Positions 61,052-64,000 of a DNA stretch of 64,000 bases are shown piece after piece. Origin of the DNA: CAITZA01 sp937915285 (GTDB lineage Bacteria > Desulfobacterota > Desulfomonilia > Desulfomonilales > Desulfomonilaceae); assembly GCA_036821825.1 (NCBI GenBank), contig DAISIV010000012.1, positions 1 to 64,000 on the forward strand, written 5' to 3'. The position numbers and the translations under genes are program-made. The notes under the pieces are model-generated. The model did no database searches and was not told the DNA's origin. It saw only the letters and a program-made list of their open reading frames with translations. Each line of letters opens with the position of its first letter. The first letter of the stretch is position 1.

Positions 61052-61726
61052 CTAACTGGCTCCGTGAGATTCCAGCAATTTGGCCATCTGTCTATTCCCC
61101 ATCGACATTGCCCACTTGTGAGCCGTCCAGCCATTTCTATCCGCAGCGTTAATCGAAGCGCCTTTTTCAAGCAAAATCCTGGTGAGTTCTAGATGGGATT
61201 CTGAAACGGCTATAATAAGAGCAGTAGCGCCGTATTGATCCTTGGCCTCAAGGTCAGCGCCGTGTTCGATCAATTCCTTGGCTAATTCCACGTAACCTCT
61301 GCGGCTTGCCCTCATCAATGGGGTCCAGCCATAGTCATCAACTGCATTGAGTTTTGCATTGTTTTTTATCAGGAGTCTGGCGATTTCGATATGGCCCCTC
61401 CGACAGGCCTTCATCAGAGGTGTCGCTCCGTATTGATCGGCTGCCTCTGTGTCGGCTTTGTTTTGGAGTAAGAGATCAACGAGTTCGGTGTGTCCCATGG
61501 AAGCCGCCCACAATAGCGCCGTCCAGCGGGAAGGCGTCTGAGAATTTACGTCGGCCCCCCTTCCCAGCAACTCTCGCACCAATTCGATCCGTCCCTCTGA
61601 AGCCGCAAGAATTAATGGGGTGTAGCCATACTCGTCCGAAGCGTTAGGATCTGCTCCCTTGTTGAGTAGTTGTTTGACCTTGTCGATGTCGCCTTCGCCT
61701 GTGGCTAGGAGCAATTTGTTGTCCAT
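61052..61726 (-). CDS. Ankyrin-repeat protein, copy 1
   Basis: About 224 residues made of six or seven ankyrin repeats of 33 residues, e.g. GADPNASDEYGYTPLILAAS, KADTEAADQYGATPLMKACR and GADLEAKDQYGATALIIAVS. Ankyrin stacks bind other proteins. No signal peptide, so probably cytoplasmic. Start at ATG 61726 after AGGAGAG; an earlier start at 61753 is weaker. The next gene upstream is a second ankyrin protein of the same kind, and together they look like a tandem duplication. Confidence 0.88.
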   Translation of the reverse strand: MDNKLLLATGEGDIDKVKQLLNKGADPNASDEYGYTPLILAASEGRIELVRELLGRGADVNSQTPSRWTALLWAASMGHTELVDLLLQNKADTEAADQYGATPLMKACRRGHIEIARLLIKNNAKLNAVDDYGWTPLMRASRRGYVELAKELIEHGADLEAKDQYGATALIIAVSESHLELTRILLEKGASINAADRNGWTAHKWAMSMGNRQMAKLLESHGAS

Positions 61727-61832
61727 TGTGGTCTCTCCTAATTTGCAATTCAATTCAAAAGCATTCGAGACATCCGAATGAATGTTGATAAGAGTTTCAA
61801 CAATCGCTATCCCATAATTCCGTCTAGATGTA

Positions 61833-62408
61833 TTACTTGTTCTCTGCCTGTTTAAGCGCCTTGATTACTTCTTCATGTCTCATGGATTCGGCCCACATCC
61901 TGGCAGTCCAGCTATTTCTGTCCCTTGCGTCAACGTTCGATCCGCTTTCCAGAAGCAGTTTTACCACGTCTATATGGCCTTCAGCGGCGGCCATGATTAA
62001 TGCGGTTGCGCCGTATTGATCGGCTTCCTCCAGGTTAGCGCCTTTTTTGACCAGCTCACGTACAACCTCGGCATAACCGCGTCTGGAGGCTCGCATCAAC
62101 GCTGTCCAGCCAAATTCATCCTCTGCGTTTGGATTGGCGTTGTTCTCAAGCAAAACACGCACGACATTATGAAACCCTCTGCGTGACGCCTTCATGAGGG
62201 CTGTAGCCCCGTATTGATCAACGGCGTCGGGTGTAGCTCCATTTTTCAGGAGGACTTCTACGGCCTCGGGAAAACCCATGGAGGCTGCCCACATCAAGGG
62301 AGTCCAGCCGAACGGGTCTCTAGTGTTTACATCAGCTCCCAGACCCAGAAGTTCATTCAGTTCGTCAATATTACCAGTGGTAGCCGCGCTCAGTAGCCTG
62401 TCATTCAT
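61833..62408 (-). CDS. Ankyrin-repeat protein, copy 2
   Basis: About 191 residues and five to six ankyrin repeats, e.g. GADVNTRDPFGWTPLMWAAS, GATPDAVDQYGATALMKASR and GANLEEADQYGATALIMAAA. It is a clear paralogue of the protein at 61052; both share DQYGAT(A/P)L and ASRRGY phrases. GAGGAG lies nine bases before the ATG at 62408, better than for ATG 62417. Its partner proteins are unknown. It lies 106 bases upstream of copy 1. Confidence 0.88.
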   Translation of the reverse strand: MNDRLLSAATTGNIDELNELLGLGADVNTRDPFGWTPLMWAASMGFPEAVEVLLKNGATPDAVDQYGATALMKASRRGFHNVVRVLLENNANPNAEDEFGWTALMRASRRGYAEVVRELVKKGANLEEADQYGATALIMAAAEGHIDVVKLLLESGSNVDARDRNSWTARMWAESMRHEEVIKALKQAENK

Positions 62409-62738
62409 AATTTTCATCTCCTCAGGAATTACTCAACCGTAACCTCAATCCAATCGAGCAAAAAGACCACCTATGCAGTGAAAAAATCTTCTGTAAATAA
62501 CGAGGCTTAAATGATGACAATTGGCATGCAGCCAATTAAACGGATTTGCCGATTTTTTATATATCATTTCCCGCGTTTGTTTACACTATGTAAATGGTCT
62601 GAATGCGCTGGAATTGTAATGGCCAACATGTAAGATAAAAAACGGAAAGGACGCTCAAATTAGCAGTGAGCGCCCTTTCATGAAATATCTATGATTGTTT
62701 GAAAAAAACCTTTGAATTCTGGAGTATATGATGCTGGT
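62409..62738. other. Intergenic region between RRM gene and ankyrin genes
   Basis: About 330 bases, AT-rich. It holds the strong minus-strand terminator of the RRM gene (62637-62678) and must contain the ankyrin promoter; hexamers are not clear. No coding frame seen. Confidence 0.5.
62637..62678 (-). terminator. Rho-independent terminator of the RRM gene
   Basis: On the minus strand AAAGGGCGCTCA (62678-62667) pairs along its whole length, with one G-U pair, with TGAGCGTCCTTT (62657-62646), and CCGTTTTTT follows. A 12-base-pair stem with a U-run about 60 bases after the stop. Confidence 0.85.
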
Positions 62739-63056
62739 CTACCTCCAGCCGCCACCACCCTTGCCGCGTCCTCCACCGCCCTGTCGATCTCCGCGATCCC
62801 TGTCTGTACGGGGACGGGCCTCATTAACTTTTATGCTGCGTCCCATGAAGTCCTTGGCGTCCAGTTCCTGTATGGCGCGTAATCCATCCTCACGTTCTGG
62901 CATTTTGACAAAACCAAATCCCCGAGGTCTACCTGTGAATTTGTCGGATATGATAGTTGCAGATTCAACCTGTCCGAATGTTTCAAACAACTCTTTCAGT
63001 TGATCCTCGTTGGTGTCGAAAGACAGGTTACCGACATAGATGTTAATAGCGGCCAC
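62739..63056 (-). CDS. RRM-domain RNA-binding protein with Gly/Arg tail
   Basis: 105 residues. One RNA-recognition motif: RNP2 INIYVGNLSF, RNP1 RPRGFGFVKM, between them DQLKELFETFGQVESATIIS and after them LDAKDFMGRSIKVNEARP. The tail DRDRGDRQGGGGRGKGGGGW is an RGG-like stretch. Such short RRM proteins of bacteria (Rbp type) bind single-stranded RNA and are often cold-induced. The start is GTG 63056: AAAGGAG lies eight bases upstream and the next residues AAINIYVGNL match the family; an upstream ATG at 63206 adds 50 unrelated residues. Confidence 0.93.
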   Translation of the reverse strand: MAAINIYVGNLSFDTNEDQLKELFETFGQVESATIISDKFTGRPRGFGFVKMPEREDGLRAIQELDAKDFMGRSIKVNEARPRTDRDRGDRQGGGGRGKGGGGWR

Positions 63057-63450
63057 TTTTTCTACTCCTTTAATGAAATAGCCCTCAATTGATCGTTGGG
63101 AGCATGTTAAAAGGCGAGTTCGCCCGTAGTCCTGGACGGGATTTTCTTGCAGAATCGATGGATCGAGGCACGAGCGTTGATACCATAAAACCCTATCTTG
63201 CTTCACGCCCGTGAACCTGATCGGCCGGGAGGGAAAGACAAGTCAAATCTTACAGAAATCTAAATCCAAGGCGCCACTATTGTCAAGACAAATTAGCGCC
63301 ATACTGGCTTCAAAATGTACCTGGATATTCCATTACATTGGGCGGCACAGCAAGTCTTGAACTGTGGTGAAAGGGTATGATTGACATGTCAGGCGGTGTT
63401 TGTTACCGATATATGGTTGAACCATCAAAAAAAATAAAAGGATTAGTGCA
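63057..63450. other. Intergenic region between divergent RRM gene and lsrF-like gene
   Basis: About 395 bases. It holds the long leader and promoter of the RRM gene on the minus strand. The lsrF-like promoter must lie at the right end; TTGACA at 63382-63387 is a candidate minus-35, without a clear minus-10. I see no RNA gene. Confidence 0.4.
63258..63286 (-). promoter_or_regulatory. Promoter of the RRM gene
   Basis: On the minus strand TTGACA (63286-63281), a 17-base spacer and TTAGAT (63263-63258). It would give a leader of about 195 bases before the GTG, long like those of cold-shock mRNAs. Confidence 0.5.
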
Positions 63451-64000
63451 ATGGCTGACATGGATGGAATTATAGAGGCCCGGGATGTAGCGGCAAGGAA
63501 TTGTTCAGGCAAGGGTCGTTACCACTTGAAAGGCTGTGACCACCTTGACTGGGGCATGAAGAACCGAATGGCCAGGATAATCAAACCAGACACTGGCCGA
63601 ACAGTGATGCTTGCAGTTGATCATGGTTACTTTCAGGGTCCGACTTCGGGACTCGAAATAATGGAGGACACTTTAGGGCCTCTTGCAGGCTATGCGGATT
63701 GCCTCATGTTGACACGTGGCATTTTGAGGACCTCGGTCTCACCGGCAGTCCAGGCTCCCATTGTTCTGAGGGTTTCCGGAGGCCAGAGCGTGTTGAGCGA
63801 GCTGTCCAACGAAAACTGGAATGTGGCCATAGATGACTGTGTGAGGCTGAATGCTGCGGGAATGGCTCTCTCCATTTATGTTGGAGCCCCTTACGAACAC
63901 CAGACATTGGAGGCCTTCGCGGATCTTATAGATGCTGGCTATTCTGCGGGTATACCGGTACTGGCTGTAACCGCAGTGGGTAGAGATATGGCGCGAGATG
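63451..64000 (+). CDS. lsrF: LsrF-like class I aldolase/thiolase, cut by the window edge
   Basis: The first 183 codons of an open frame that runs off the window. LKGCDHLDWGMKNRMARI, TVMLAVDHGYFQGPTSGLEI, LMLTRGILRTSVSPAVQAPI, LRVSGGQSVLSELSNENWNV and ALSIYVGAPYEHQT match LsrF closely. LsrF (DeoC/LacD/FbaB family) transfers an acetyl group from the AI-2 breakdown product 3-hydroxy-5-phosphonooxypentane-2,4-dione to CoA. The Schiff-base Lys lies beyond the window. No lsr genes are seen nearby, and the family also includes class I fructose-bisphosphate aldolases, so the role in AI-2 breakdown is not proven. AAAAGG precedes the ATG. Confidence 0.85.
   Translation, partial: MADMDGIIEARDVAARNCSGKGRYHLKGCDHLDWGMKNRMARIIKPDTGRTVMLAVDHGYFQGPTSGLEIMEDTLGPLAGYADCLMLTRGILRTSVSPAVQAPIVLRVSGGQSVLSELSNENWNVAIDDCVRLNAAGMALSIYVGAPYEHQTLEAFADLIDAGYSAGIPVLAVTAVGRDMARD

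Noticed and set aside
1..64000. CRISPR arrays, tRNA or rRNA genes, intact insertion sequences, toxin-antitoxin or restriction systems
   Set aside because: I looked on both strands for spaced repeats, tRNA T-loop and CCA patterns, transposase motifs and known defence genes and found none.

Overview
The window reads as a Gram-negative, anaerobic, deltaproteobacterium-like genome (Desulfobacterota; a syntroph or sulfate reducer such as the Desulfomonile/Syntrophia group would fit). The reasons are a soluble HdrABC-type electron-transfer locus, double-cluster ferredoxin proteins, a mannose-family PTS remnant with HPr and EI, a TAXI solute-binding protein, phenylacetate-CoA ligase, many lipoproteins and beta-barrel outer-membrane proteins, and FtsX/MacB-type and Tat membrane proteins. 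No 16S gene or other taxonomic marker was seen, so this is inference. The text also holds one scaffold gap (100 N) flanked by a 55-base duplicate, which points to a draft or metagenome assembly.

Layout. 0-4 kb (minus strand): EIID, HPr, EI, smpB and the 5' part of ssrA (tmRNA) in one direction. 4-9.8 kb (plus): RlpA lipoprotein, trmFO, xseA, suhB, a QueG-like ferredoxin protein and a NUDIX hydrolase. 9.8-20.4 kb: TatA/B, a zinc-ribbon protein, a DUF1573 protein, a TPR lipoprotein, phenylacetate-CoA ligase, a 1027-residue AsmA protein and an alpha/beta hydrolase. 20.7-28 kb: an HtrA protease, a small Cys-rich protein behind a hairpin-rich leader, a branched-chain aminotransferase, xerD and glnD. 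28-32 kb: two unrelated outer-membrane proteins around nhaA, with the scaffold gap. 32-38.3 kb (minus): the hdrA-hdrC-hdrB operon. 38.3-51 kb: a B12/radical SAM protein, ybaB-recR, an APS-kinase/phosphodiesterase fusion, a DMT exporter, a GHMP kinase with a LUD protein, a penicillin-binding protein with a broken transpeptidase domain, and a VWA/MoxR pair. 51-64 kb: two exported small proteins with the same leader, an MFS transporter, a CAP-domain protein, a TAXI protein, thiolase, an orphan ABC permease, TPR and ankyrin proteins, an RRM protein and a truncated lsrF-like gene at the right edge.

The most interesting locus is hdrACB. Its 1479-residue HdrA carries a complete GltD/NfnB-like NAD(P)H-oxidoreductase module inserted inside the ferredoxin segment of one HdrA unit, followed by a second HdrA unit. 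HdrB has both CCG cluster motifs and HdrC has both 4Fe-4S motifs. No hydrogenase, FrhB, FlxABCD or MvhD partner is nearby, so the inserted module could itself be the pyridine-nucleotide entry point. Other points worth checking are the CysC-phosphodiesterase fusion, the transpeptidase-dead bifunctional PBP, the PTS operon that starts with EIID, and a repeated four-codon minigene (MKGG) overlapping the ribosome binding site of two exported proteins.

Most of the rest is housekeeping: tRNA modification, trans-translation, DNA repair and recombination, nitrogen signalling, envelope maintenance and carboxylic or amino acid metabolism. No CRISPR array, tRNA gene, rRNA gene or intact insertion sequence was recognised.
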